In this document: positions 31,511-42,860 of the stretch, piece by piece
Layout of the letters: every line of letters begins with the position of its first letter
How positions within the stretch are numbered: position 1 is the first letter of the stretch
NCBI GenBank assembly: GCA_963969495.1
Contig: OZ018328.1
Location: 127,488,045-127,552,044 of the forward strand
Length of the DNA stretch: 64,000 nucleotides
From: Ceratothoa steindachneri
Taxonomy: Eukaryota > Arthropoda > Malacostraca > Isopoda > Cymothoidae
Reading direction: 5' to 3'
Program-made: the position numbers and the translations under genes
Notes under the pieces: generated by a model
Seen by the model: only the letters and a program-made list of their open reading frames with translations
Databases searched by the model: none
What the model was told of the DNA's origin: nothing

Positions 31511-32850
31511 GATGCTCTTCTTTTCTTCTTATTCATTCCTCTTCTAGTGATTGAGAGAGCTTGTTCAATGCTTTTCGTTGCAATTTAAAAAGGGTCTTTC
31601 AACAAGGACGTTCGAGCTTTGTCAGGCGATAGTGGCCATGTTGTTAAAGCGATATCTGGCAACCTCATTGTGAACTGTTTAGTAGTACTTGGCAAGTCAC
31701 TATGGAAGGTTATTACGTTGAACAGCATTTTCAAATCATAAAATATTATTATCAAAATCAGTGCTCCGTTCGACAAACTTTCCGCGCATTACGTGATTTC
31801 TACCCTCGCCACAGCAACGAGGCCCATCTATGGATGATTTAATTTGTGAACAAGCAAAATTGTTGAATTTGGGACAAAAAAAATCCACATGAGATACACC
31901 AGCACCAACTGCATCCCAACAAAGTCACTGTTTGGTGCGGATTTTTGTCTAACGGAATCATTGGTCCGTATTTTTTGGAGAACGAAGATGGGATTGCCAT
32001 AACCGTCAACGGCAAGACCTACAGATCGATGATGAGCAACTTCTTGTGGACACAACGGGATTATATGCCTGATATGGATACTGAACTGACGAAATGTGGT
32101 TTCAACAGAACGGCGCTACGTGCCACACTGCGCACGCCACGATAGACATTTTGCACCAGCGATTTCAGGGCAGGGTCATCTCGCGCGGTGGTGACGTCAA
32201 CTGGCCACCGAGATCATGCGATTTAACTCCATTAGACTACTTTCTTTGAAACTACTTTAAATCGCAGGTCTATGCGAATAATCCGCAAACAGTTAATGTC
32301 CTCCTATTCAACATAACGAACACCATCCAGGAAATTCAGCCAGACTTATGCGACATAGTCATCGAAAATTGTGCCTCCCGAATACGCTCCACCAAGCGAA
32401 GCCACAGCAGACATTTGAACGACGTCCTATTCGACACACAATGCCATAAAATTTACTTTTAAATTTGAAATAAATTGAGTGCATATATCACACACAACTT
32501 ATTTTATTTACATTTAAATATCGAGCGACCTTATTAAAAAAGCCTTTACAAGTTTTTATTGTTGAAGCATACAATTTGAGTGATGAACTTCTTGACCGCT
32601 TTCTGAACTAATTTTCTTCTCTTTGTTGAGACTGGAGTGATTTGTGTGCGTCTTCAGTATATAGCAGGAGAAGCCCATCTAAATGTTATAATCTTTTCTT
32701 GCTCGATATTTTTTTAATAAATTCTCATATTAAAAAAAGTATTCTTTCGCCAAACTAACCTTTCGCCAAACTAGCCTTGCCATCCTATTTTCATCCATGA
32801 TGTCGTTCTTTGGTCAAAGTAATGTGTTCAAGTTTTTGTGTTAGGGGCAA
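31500..32850 (+). repeat. Interspersed repeat family B, copy split by a mariner
   Basis: The parts 31500-31587 and 32547-32850 together match the uninterrupted copy at 37105-37650 (opposite strand). Left landmark: TTCTTTTCTTCTTATTC. Right landmarks: TTCTCTTTGTTGAGACT, GAGAAGCCCATCTAAATGTT, TTTCGCCAAACTAGC and TCGTTCTTTGGT. About 60 bp present in the other copy near the TTTCGCC block is missing here. The mariner at 31588-32546 sits at a TA that is empty in the other copy. Confidence 0.82.
31588..32546 (+). pseudogene. mariner transposon, DD41D-like, internally deleted
   Basis: TA flanks (31586-31587, 32547-32548) and imperfect inverted ends of about 30 bp (AAAGGGTCTTTCAACAAGGA against AAGGCTTTTTTAATAAGGTC) define the element. 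The coding relic starts MEGYYVEQHFQIIKYYYQNQ (HTH). A deletion of most of the first half follows, then HPNKVTVWCGFLSNGIIGPY and WFQQNGATCHTA, then WPPRSCDLTPLDYF and VLFDTQCHKIYF at the end. The aspartate of QQDGA is replaced by N. Spacing from that residue to PLD is 41, as in the DD41D (rosa) group. A TGA replaces W after DYFL. Confidence 0.85.
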
Positions 32851-34526
32851 AGGGCAATGTGCCTTTTGTTCGCATCAATTACTTTAATAAGAGAAGCAAT
32901 CAGCTCTGAAATGAGAACTTGCTATACTATGCTTTTGACCGAAACTGGCTGGCTTAGGCCTCACTTTGCTCGAGTCTTCATCTTCCGCATATACGACTGG
33001 CTTTTCTCTTGGTTTGTCCCTTCTTCTTCCTTTGTCTTATTTTTCTGAAAATCTAATTGTATATTTTCCCCGTTACCCCTAAAGTAAGTGAGTAATGGTA
33101 AGGTTGTATTTATTCACCCCCCCCCCTCTTCCGATAGTCCAGGTCTTTTCGACCTCTACACACCCGGGGATCTGTATTGTTGATGGAAGGTTTGACCCGG
33201 AAAGGGATCTTCCAAACGTATGAATCGTAGTGGACTTAATGATGGAGATTTGCTTATCGTGATTGCTTCCATCATTCACAGAGAAGGTTATTTGTCTCTC
33301 TTTATTCCTGAGCGCCCCCTCGTTGATTTGGCTAAAGACTTCCTCAACGGGGATTACAGTCCGTTTTTTTTCTTGGCATTGCTCTGATATTGAATTCAGG
33401 TGCGGAAAATCTTCAAACCAGTTTCCTTGAATATCCCCATTATGCCTAACCACAATCGACTGGCATAGTTTGGTATAGGGTTATAAAGAAGTTCTGGTTG
33501 GTCGTTGTAGGTTGTTAGTAAGCAGGGGAAGATAAAGGGAGCTTAGGAGCTCATACATACGAAAAAAGTAATATTTACTATCTATTTTAACCGCGCCTAT
33601 TTGCCTCGGCGCTCCTCTTTATGCCGCTTGAACTTAGCTTGGTTGTTAATATCCTTGTTTTCGGCGTAAGAATAAAGAATTCAGTGGAAATTAGAAGGTA
33701 CTGTAAATTATGTAAATGCGCAAAAATACGAATAACACTCCCTAAAATGACCTCCTTAAAACGACAATGTGAGAGAAAATATAGGTGGAAATTTAGTTCC
33801 CTTTAAAAGAACTTATCTTTATTTCCTAATATGATAAATCCTTCTAGATATAAGAAGGCGAGAAGAGAGATTTAATGAATGGACAAGATATTTAGGCTAG
33901 AACTATTTTGAGCATTTTAGTAATTTATTGGATAATTATAAGTTAAGGAACGGATAAATCATATGTAGCAAAACGAATATAATAGATAAGTGTTTACGTA
34001 ACGGTATGTCTCCCTGCTTATCTTACCTGGCTAACTCCGCATTGCGGTCAAGTCTTTTTTGCGGTTGCAACGCAATGCCGACAGAGCCCTTTATTAGCCA
34101 TACATTACAATTTAAAACACTATCTGCTGACACGTAGTTAAAGCTTACAAGTAATGTATAAAATGGGAAAAAGGAATCATGAGGAGTAAGCATTATATTA
34201 GGATGAAGTGATTTGAGAACACAGTAAAGGAGAGAAAATTTTGGGTGCAATTAAATAGCAATATTTCATGGTTTTCTGTCAGCCCGAACTTTTTCTTTTT
34301 CGATGGTGTTTGCAGCTGGAAGGGAAATTCCACCTAATGAAGACGAATGAACGAAAAAAAAGATAAGGTTTCCTCTCTACTTTGCGCAGGCGAATGCAAA
34401 GTCTTTTAAACTATTTCACGCTTCTTTTATAACTATTTTCAGAATATTGTTGTGGGGTAGGGGATCTGAGTGGCAATCTCTTATGCCTTCAATGCTCATG
34501 TTCAATACTTCTTAAATTTAAGAATT

Positions 34527-34529
<3 letters not shown>
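32851..34529. other. Mostly non-coding; one unassigned 124-codon frame
   Basis: The minus-strand frame at 33079-33453 (124 codons) is hydrophilic, with a GRGGG end encoded by a poly-C run (33117-33126). It shows no recognised domain. The rest of the interval has no repeat or gene signal I can support. Confidence 0.45.

Positions 34530-34603
<74 letters not shown>
34530..34603. repeat. (TA)n microsatellite
   Basis: Pure TA tract about 80 bp upstream of the CR1-like element region. Confidence 0.97.
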
Positions 34604-34607
<4 letters not shown>

Positions 34608-34679
34608 ATATTTTGAAAACGTGATTTTTCAATCTTTTTTTTAAAGGTAGACAAATAAACTGGTATGAATTATCTATGT

Positions 34680-34964
34680 ATTCTTCACCCCCTCCCTCCT
34701 CCATATCCCCAAACTAACTTTCTCCCAACTATTTATTGCTCCTCCATGCCCCTCTCACCCTCTCTGCATCCCCACCTCTCTCCACCCTCTCTATTCATCG
34801 CGCTTTCTACTCCCACTCTTTATCTGCCTTTATCTCTAAACCCTCTCCATCTCCGTTCTCTCTCCCCATCTCACCCAACTCCCTCGCCCGTCTCCCCCTC
34901 TATCCCCCTCTCCTCCCTCTCGCTCTCCCCATCCTATCTCCCCATTTCTTCCTTTGGAGACCGT
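34680..34964. repeat. Polypyrimidine (C/T) tract
   Basis: About 280 bp that is almost only C and T on the plus strand with scattered A. It directly precedes the CR1-like RT and keeps one frame open by chance. It translates as a low-complexity proline/serine/leucine run. Confidence 0.85.
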
Positions 34965-36270
34965 AGCCACCCATTGAACTACCGACCTATCAGTCTGACT
35001 TCAATAGTCGGTAAACTCATGGAAAGCATCATGGTGGACAAAATGACGTCGCATTTAGACTCAAACCTGCTACTGAGGAGTTCTCAGCACGGCTTCCGAA
35101 GGCAACGGTCATGCCTGACGAACCTTGTGGAATTCATCCACTTCCTCTTCAGTGAGCACGATCGGAACAAGGTGGTGGGTGTGGTCTACTTAGACTTTCA
35201 GAAAGCCTTTGATAAGTTACCACACCGCTGCCTTCTCCGGAAAGTGCGAGCGCTGGGCATAGACGGAAAAGTAGCAGGCTGGATAGAGAACTGGCTAAAT
35301 GGCAGACGGAAACGGGTGGTGCTGAATGGACAGGCTTCTGAGTGGGTGCCAGTTACTAGCGGAGTGCCTCAAAGTTCTATCCTGGGACCACTACTATTCA
35401 TCATCTACGTCAACGACATGGACAGTGACATGGTTACCAAGATTTCTAAATTTGCCGATGATACCAAGCTTGGTATGAACGTTGCAAAGGATGGAATTAC
35501 TGACGACTGCAAGATGATCTTCAGGGATTTGATACGTGGCAAATGCCTTTCAACGTAAACAAATACAAAGTGATGCATATTGGCCACCTAAGTCCCCAAA
35601 CACCCTCTCTATATCCTTAAGGGCACTGCTCTTGAATCCACCAACAATGAAACAGTGTATTGAGGTGAAGAAGAAAGCCCAAAGGATGTTAGGTTATATA
35701 AAGCGACAGTTTGGATATCGGAACAGGGAGATAGTACTGTGTCTGTACAAATCCCTCGTCCGACTGCACCTGCAGTATGCCGTACAAGTTTAGAGTCCTT
35801 CATTTAGAAAGGACATCGCGAGATTTGAACGCGTGCAAGCCAGAACAACCAAACTGATTCCCTCTATCAGAAAGAAAGGTAAGAAGATAGATTAAGGGAA
35901 TTAGATATGTTCTTGCTGGAGACCCGGAGACTAAGTGGTAAGCTAATCGAAGTGTTTAAAATACTTAAAGGCTTCGGCAGAGTGGACTACGGGGATATTT
36001 TCCAGCTCAACAAGGGGAGAACAAGAAATCACGGCTACAAACTTGAATGAATCGATACCACCGTACTCTGTGTGGAAAATTCTCCACATACAGTATCTGT
36101 GGTAGTTGGAACGCACTTCCGACGGAAGTTGTCAACAGTGAATCTGTTGACCAGTTCAAGTCCTTACTAGATAAAGTCTTTCGAAATCACCGTTAAGATC
36201 CTCGCGAGTGATTTTCGAGGTTACCAACGGACACTTTCAAGGATTGCGCTAAAAGTACCCTCCTTGTATG
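34965..36270 (+). pseudogene. CR1-like LINE, reverse transcriptase and C-terminus
   Basis: RT blocks in order: [75 protein letters not shown] (the usual QG is QS) and the catalytic KFADDTK at 35448-35468. This stretch is open for about 195 codons, the best-preserved RT here. After a frameshift near 35535 come CLYKSLVRLHLQYAVQV and FERVQARTTKLIPSIRKK, then a WN-LP ending near 36110-36190. It is 5'-truncated: no endonuclease is present. A 3' UTR follows to about 36270. Confidence 0.88.
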
Positions 36271-36304
36271 GACCTTAAGGTCTTCTCAGGTACTTATTTT
36301 CCTT

Positions 36305-36500
36305 GTAGATCCTTGTAGCTCTCGCTTCCCCCATCCTCTCTCCCGCACCCCTCTCTATCCCCTCCTAAAATCTCTTTTCCCTTTCCTCCCCCTCCCTCCC
36401 CCCTTTTCACTTGACGTCTCTCCCCCTGCCCCATCTCCCCTTCATCTTTCCTTCCCTCCCTATCTCCCAACTCTTTCTGCCTATATCTATCCTTTCATCT
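36305..36500. repeat. Polypyrimidine (C/T) tract downstream of the CR1-like element
   Basis: C/T-rich tract similar in composition to 34680-34964, placed just after the LINE 3' UTR. Confidence 0.8.
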
Positions 36501-36544
36501 CTATCTAACTATATGCTCTATCATTAAACCTTCTTCTCTCCTAT

Positions 36545-36770
36545 GGGTAGATTGTAGGAGATCGTGGAGAAGGGAAGAGTGGGGGTAGAGGGAGAGGGGG
36601 AAAGAGCGAGGTGGGAGGAGGGGATAAGTGAAGGAATTGGGTAGGGGTGGAGAAGGTGATATGATAGGGTAAAGGAAGATGGAGATGAGAGGGTAGGGGA
36701 TTATGGAGGTGAGGTGAGTAGAGATGATCACAGTACCTCCTCCCACCCATACGGGTGGGAGGGAGTGCTG
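36545..36770. repeat. Polypurine tract ending in a 10-bp hairpin
   Basis: G/A-rich on the plus strand, so it is the complement of the preceding pyrimidine tracts. It ends in CCTCCCACCC (36739-36748), then ATAC, then GGGTGGGAGG (36753-36762), a perfect 10-bp stem with a 4-nt loop. Such mirror purine/pyrimidine tracts can form triplex DNA (inference). Confidence 0.75.
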
Positions 36771-37031
36771 GCGAACCATAAAGAAAAGTTCCGTGCAAGT
36801 CTTAGTTTGCCCAAGAAAGTTTAGATAAAGACAGATATGAAAAATTCATCTTTATTCCTTTCTCGACATTTTGAGGCACAGGATCATCAACGCGATAAAT
36901 AAGAAACAGAGAACATGAATATCAAAACGCAAACTTTGCAACATTACCAACATCTGTATTTATGGATCCAATTTTAATGCACAATAATTAGTGGCGTAGA
37001 AGTTACATGATTAGAAAGGGATGACTTTAGA

Positions 37032-37037
<6 letters not shown>

Positions 37038-37105
<68 letters not shown>
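37038..37105. repeat. (TA)n microsatellite
   Basis: TA tract at the end of the uninterrupted copy of interspersed repeat family B. Confidence 0.97.
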
Positions 37106-37112
<7 letters not shown>

Positions 37113-37650
37113 AGACCTGAACACAGTATGTACTATCAAACCAAAGAACGACTACATGGAAGAACATAGGACGGCAAGCACGAACCCACTCCTCTCAAAT
37201 GGCTACCAATAGGAGTGCTATTTGAAGGAATGCTAGTTTGGCGAAAGAACCACTTACGAAATCAAGAAAAAGGTGGAAGAAAACACAGATTTGCAATTAT
37301 TTAAAAATTAATCAAATTCAAAAATCCCACTCATGCGCTAAAAATTACTTCCAAGACAACAGAAATGGCTAAGAAAGCTAAGACTGAAAAAATACTTACT
37401 TTTAATCTGAGAATTCCTTAAAAAAATATCGAACACAAAAAAAGCATAACATTCAGATGGGCTTCTCTTGGTATAAATTGGAACACACACAAATCAATCG
37501 AGTCTGAACAAAGAGAAGATAATTAGTTCAATGAGTATGCTTTAACATTAAAAAAATGTATAAATTGCAACGGAAGGCATTAAACAATGCCTCTAAATTG
37601 CCATAAGAGGAAGGAATAAGAAGAAAAGAATAGGAACCACGAATAAACGC
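37105..37650 (-). repeat. Interspersed repeat family B, uninterrupted copy
   Basis: On the minus strand it matches 31500-31587 plus 32547-32850 (TTCTTTTCTTCTTATTCC, TTCTCTTTGTTCAGACTC, GAGAAGCCCATCTGAATGTT, TTTCGCCAAACTAGC). At the mariner site of the other copy this one reads TTGCAATTTATACATTTTTT, an empty TA target. Confidence 0.82.
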
Positions 37651-38330
37651 CAACCAAAGTTACCCATTCTTTTCAGTATTTACCTTTCTGGTTCATAAAG
37701 GCCAAGGAGAATTACCCACATGTATAGGAAGAGTTCTCTGATGTTAATATAATTCCTTGTTGCAACCGAATTAAAGAGCCATTAATGTTTATAACGGAAG
37801 TTAAGATAAAATGCGATAGGTGTCTTTCCCATTCTGATCACCCAAATAGCCTAAAATATCCTGTTCTCAATGGTTGCCGATCATGGCTTCATTGAACTTT
37901 TGTTGGTTAAGTGGTCGCAATCAAATTATAAATAATTTTAATGGTGACTATCCCAGTATTGTTAAATTGTGTGATGAGCAATTTCCCTTTCGTAATTGCA
38001 CCAAGTATAATTATAATTTACATTAATCCAGCATAGTAAGGTGTGTATATTGCAAATAGAAGGTTGGAGAAATCGTGTAAATAAAGTGTAAATAATGTAA
38101 ATATAATGTTCGAGAAATTAATTACCTTTTCCCCCTGTATAGGCTTCTAATTTCAGAGGAAAAGGGCGGTGTGCTTGTCTAATGGTAATAAAATATAATT
38201 TCCTACAATATTCATACCTATTCATTATTTAACATAGTATCCCTGTCTCGCATATAGAGTTACCAGATGTGAATCATGGAAGTAAAAGTGTTTGGAGAAT
38301 TGGAAAGAAGTAGTAGGTTTTCAAATAAAT
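37651..38330. other. AT-rich stretch, no gene assigned
   Basis: A short plus-strand frame at about 37770-37900 reads EVKIKCDRCLSHSDHP, a C-x2-C pattern that might be a zinc-finger remnant. It is too short to assign. Confidence 0.4.
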
Positions 38331-39096
38331 GCTAAGTTGCATGGAGGTCATGCGAGCTAATCTCTTTCTTTTTTGTAATATAGTATAGTCTGAAATTAGA
38401 TAGTATCGTGAGTTGTTTCCTGAGTATCAGGCTATCCTTCTTCGTTGTTTCATGAATTTATTATGTGGTGTTTTTAGGCGTTCGAACCGTTTTTTGAAAT
38501 CTTTCTACTTATGCTTAAGCTTTCTCGTCTCTTTTTTCTTAGTTTATTTGTGTAAAGATTTCATGCGTTCGACATATTTAAAATGCTAGTAAAATGTGTT
38601 ATGTTAACTTACGCATATACCCTTTTAAAATTTTATAAACTTTTCATGTGTAGATTTCTTTCTCTTCCTGATCGATCTTTGATGGATAGTTTAGAAACAG
38701 ATGATGTGATGTACTCCTTCCCTTTACTCTGGGCTTCAAGGGCAGTAATTTTATCATCTCTTTCCTCTTTGGTTTTCCCATTAATTTCATAGGTCTTTTT
38801 TTAGTTGTTTTGTTTTTCTGTTTAATTTCTGCTTCTCTGTGAAGGTCAAGTTGTCTTCGTATTTATCTTCTTGTGTTTGTGATAATTACTGTTGCCTTGT
38901 TTCAAATTATTTGCACTTTGTTAATGTTTGATTTCAAAATTGTGTCTGTACATTGTAAGGAATTTTCATGTTCAGTTATCTGTGCTTGCAGATTAGACTC
39001 AATCCACCTTTTTTCCGTTGAATTAGTCATTTATGGACTTGCTTTATCCCGTTTTGGTAATTGTTAATACTAGCACTTTGGTCATGTTAGTATATA
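38331..39096 (-). pseudogene. Jockey-like LINE J4: RT C-terminus and 3' UTR
   Basis: Minus-strand fragments near 38830-38960 (KVQII-NKATVIITNTRR) match the LQRVQN-A block of family J. The part closest to the mariner (TKVLVLTITKTG) matches DKVLALKISRCG in J3. The 3' UTR toward 38331 shares GGAGGTCATGCGAGCTAATC and TTAGGCGTTCGAACCGTTT with J7 and J2. Confidence 0.62.
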
Positions 39097-40364
39097 CGAG
39101 GGGCGGTCAATAGGTTTTGCGAATCGATAGGGCAAAACAGAGGAAGGCGGATGGCTTTTTGTGAGGGTGTTAGGACAAGTCAGGACCTGCAGCCGCACGC
39201 TCCTGCCTCGTATATTTAAGAAGAAGTAGATGATCGCAGATCGTCAGTCACAAATTTTCAAACAATGGAGAAGGTTGAGCACCGCGCAGGCAAGAATGCA
39301 AAAGAGATTCATAAACGCATGGTTGCAGTGTACACCGACACAGCCCCTTTTTATGCAACCATTGCTCGCAAGAATAGGAAGTTCTGCCATGATCTTGAGT
39401 TGCTTAAAGATGATCCCCGTCCAGGACGCCCGTGAGACGTGACCAACGAGGATAATGTAGCCCATGTGGAGAAGATTATCCTCGAAAGTCGACGAGGGAA
39501 GATCAAAGAAATCGACGAGAACTAGGAATATCACATGGAAGCGTTATCAACATCATCCACGAATATTTGGCCATGACCATGGTCTCTGCCCGTTGGGTCC
39601 CTAGAAACCTCTCGAAACTTCACGCCCCATGATAATACTCAACGTCGTCAAGTTCGGAGGAAATGCTACTCCTGTACAACCAACACCCGGCAAGATTTGA
39701 GTCACGCATAGTGAGAGGTGATAAAACGTGGGTCCATCACTGGGATCCCGAGACCAAGCTCGAAAGAATGGCCTAGAAGCACAGGGGCTCTCTGACCCCC
39801 ATCAAGTTCCGGAGCCAACCTTCAGTCATGAAGATCATGGCCACCATCTTCTGGGATTCTGAGGGATTGTTGATGGTGGACTATGCGCCTCGTGCAAGGT
39901 CAATCACAGGCCAATAGTACGCCGAGGAACAGGCTGGGTTGAAGAAATGCATCCGTCAGAAACTGCGCGGCAAGTTACCACGCGGTATTCTGCACCTCCA
40001 CGAAAATGCACCTGTCCACAAGGCCAGAGTTGCACAAGTTACCCTGCGTGAGTGCGGATTACAGGAGCTCAACCATTCCCCCTACAGTCAAGATCTGGCC
40101 TCTAGCGACTACTTTTAATTCCGCCAGCTCAAGGCTGCACTGCGTGGACACCGGTTTGGGGACGATGAAGATGTCCAGCTCACCGTCCAGGAGTGGATTG
40201 AACAGCAGTCGGGAGATTTCTGGTTGTCGGGAATTTGACGCCTCAGGGACAAGTGGCACAAGTGCATTGAAGTCGAGGGTAGTTATATTGATAAATAATT
40301 GAACACTTTTCCTCATATCTCGTTTCCTTATATCTGAATTGCAAAACTTATTGACCGCCCATCG
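39097..40364 (+). pseudogene. mariner transposon inserted in J4
   Basis: TA at 39095-39096 and 40365-40366 flanks inverted ends CGAGGGGCGGTCAATAGGTT and CGATGGGCGGTCAATAAGTT, giving 1268 bp, normal for mariner. The coding relic from about 39265 starts MEKVEHRAGKNAKEIHKRMV. It has DDPRPGRP and GDKTWVHHWDPETK (first catalytic D). LHENAPVHKA follows, where the second D has become E, then PYSQDLASSDYF. Spacing from that E to the last D is 34. Several stops and frameshifts make it dead. Both TIRs are well kept. Confidence 0.9.
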
Positions 40365-41640
40365 TATGTATCTTTCATCATCAATGTAGATATTTTCTAT
40401 TTTTTTCTGAACATCCTATTCATCTTAAACTTGTTCCTATTCATACTGATTTTCCATTTTATTTCATATTTCTTAATCCTCCTTATCATTTCTGCAGCAA
40501 AGTTTTCCTGCATATCGCCATCCCTTCAAGTCTATACGGCGATTTTCTTGACATCATCGGCAAAATCGATGTTAAAGCAGCCTTCAAATACAGGTAATGG
40601 GATGTCTGAACTATACACTGAGTATAAGGTTGGACTCAAACACCCTCCATGATGAAGGCTGGCTTCTATTTTGAATTTTTTATTGTTTATGATACACAAT
40701 ATCAATACATGCATATCTTTCCATCATATAATTACAGATTAGTCTTTCTATCTTGTTGATCTTACCTAGTTGTAAGATTTTATATTACAATGTCTGATTA
40801 AACAATGTCGAATGCCTTCTACATATCTCAGCAGAGGATATCAACACTAAACTTGTCTTTTTTTGCTCTACTGATTTTCACAGGAATGATTATGAGGGCC
40901 ATCTCTGTGTTCCTTTTCTGAATCCAAATTGTTTGGAAGTTCCTTTGCCTCCTGGTGCTCTCTTAGTTGCTGATTGATTATTTTTTCAATTATGTTTCCG
41001 ATGACGTAAATTAGCGTGATAGGCATGTAGCTATTAAGGGGTGATGAGCATTCTTATGATTTAAGTAAAAAATCCTTTTTGCGACCTTTAGTTTATCTTG
41101 GAAGTAACCTGTGTTAAGTCAAGCATTTAGTCCTATTGCTATTCTATTTAGTATGTTGCCGGGTGCTTCTTCCTAATTGATCTTGGTAAGTCCTTATCTT
41201 CTTGATGAGTGCTGCGAAAAAAGCGATATTAGTTTCTTGAGATCTTGCTTGGGGATTTTCGGTGCGATTCTGCCATAGGTGTCTTTCCTTGCATCGAGCA
41301 AGTGGTCAGGATTTGTTTGATCGATTTCCTCGTTGAGTGAAACTATATTATGTTCGGAATCGATGCGAAAATCTTTATTTTCCTCTGCGCTTATGTCGAA
41401 AGCCCTCTTTTAATTTTAATTGAATATCGATTCAATCCTATCTTCGTCTTCTATTTAGTATCTTAGTTGTCTTTTCTTTTTATTTTTCTAGTTCCTGCTT
41501 TCACTTTCATTTGATTCACCTTTATCCAAAATTCCTTTAGAGATGCATCATTGGCAATACTTCATAGTGCTTCGTTCCAATTTTCATTTTTTTCCCCGTT
41601 ATTTCCGTAGTCAGGTCTCATTTATATTTTTTCTCATTTT
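40365..41640 (-). pseudogene. Jockey-like LINE J4: RT core
   Basis: On the minus strand, HHGGCLSPTLYSVYSSDIPL and FADDVKK (catalytic box at about 40548-40569), then EIKWKISMNRNKFK. Upstream, to about 41640, the fingers region is visible only in pieces. The reading IENIYIDDERYI at the right flank of the mariner joins YTNMTKVLVLT at its left flank, matching J3. Confidence 0.78.
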
Positions 41641-42480
41641 GGCATGTGGCATTCCTCCTTATTTGCTTCGATATTTCACCTAATCTTCCGTTCTTTTAAA
41701 CCACTTTTGGCCTCAAGGTATAGTTTTAGTTGTCTTGTAGCCGCTTTTGCTATTTCGTCTGATGCTTGCATCGAAATCATTATTTATAATGCTGTATCTG
41801 TTTCTTTCCACTTTGATTCTTCTAGTAGTTATGATATATAAGTACTTGGTTTTCTTCTGTATCTCTCCCAGTATGCTTTGTAGTATGCTTTTCTGACCTT
41901 CGCGGTGGAAATGTATTAGTCTATGCTTAATTTTTAGGAAAATGGCCGTGTGATCTGTGCATGGTATGTCTTCTGGCTGCATGTAATTGTTGTAGGGGAG
42001 AAAATAATTGACTAGGCAGATATCTAGTTTTTAAGCAGTGGGTAATCAGATCGTAGCCGATGGCAGATACCTCTGGTGAACAGCACTTTCAGATTTCTTA
42101 CTTCACTGTTTTTATTTCTGTATCCGTTCGCTTCACAATTGGCATTAATATCGCCTAACACTGGGTTTCTATTATTAAATATGTTTGTAAAGTTGTTAAT
42201 GGGAGAATGATTTATCCTTGGAAGTTGATATCCTGTATCTATTATAATGTTTGATATCTCTATTCATATTTATACAGCGTCATAACACTCCTCTAGGTCT
42301 TCGCGAGTTCTGCATCCAATGCCCTTCTTGATGGCAATAGCTAATCTGTCTTGTATTATCCCCGTAGAGTTTACGATTATGACGTCATAGCTCCAAACCT
42401 TTACCTCAAAGTTGTTAATTTTCACTCCGTAGCCGAAATTAAGATGATGTCCAGAATTCTTTATGTGAAAATATTTCCAT
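41641..42480 (-). pseudogene. Jockey-like LINE J4: AP endonuclease
   Basis: The minus strand contains VLGDINANCEANGYRNKN (about 42110-42165), the GDLNA-C---GY block of family J. DIPCTDHTAIFLKI (about 41930-41975) is the SDH-type block near the endonuclease end. LDIILIS near 42455 is the N-terminal acidic strand. Frameshifts are present throughout. Confidence 0.75.
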
Positions 42481-42860
42481 TAATCTTAATTTACATGTAA
42501 AATGTTTAATTTTTCATTATCAATGATGATTGAGGTATTCTTTTATACGTTGCAGGTTCTTTTTATCCCTTTTTCTGCCTGTAACAATCTATTGTTTTGT
42601 TTCCCATTTGAGTTTTCTTCTTCCTTACGTGAGTTCTTCTTGCTTGTTCCTCTTCGTTCGTATATGGAGTAGCTGAAGTGATGAATTTTACCATTGGGTT
42701 CGTGATCGTTAATGACTTGGATTTTTTCCTCCTTTGCATTTTCCTTGTGAATCTCTTGGGGGTTCTTATCAAAGGATTCCTTCTTTTATCTGAATTCTTG
42801 CTTCCGTTTTCGTCACTTGTGTGTGATACTCCGATCAAAGGAAATGCCTTCAATAAAAGT
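42481..42860 (-). pseudogene. Jockey-like LINE J4: basic ORF1 region
   Basis: A 96-codon open minus-strand frame (42563-42853) starts MKAFPLIGVSHTSDENGSKN and is rich in K and R. By position it is the end of ORF1 of J4. No zinc knuckles are visible. Confidence 0.5.

Noticed and set aside
34665..34964. N-terminal 100 residues of the 297-codon CR1 frame as a proline/serine-rich domain
   Set aside because: It is a chance reading through a C/T tract. RT homology begins only near 34965.
36501..36798. Minus-strand proline-rich frames at 36.5-36.8 kb
   Set aside because: Low-complexity translation of the polypurine tract.
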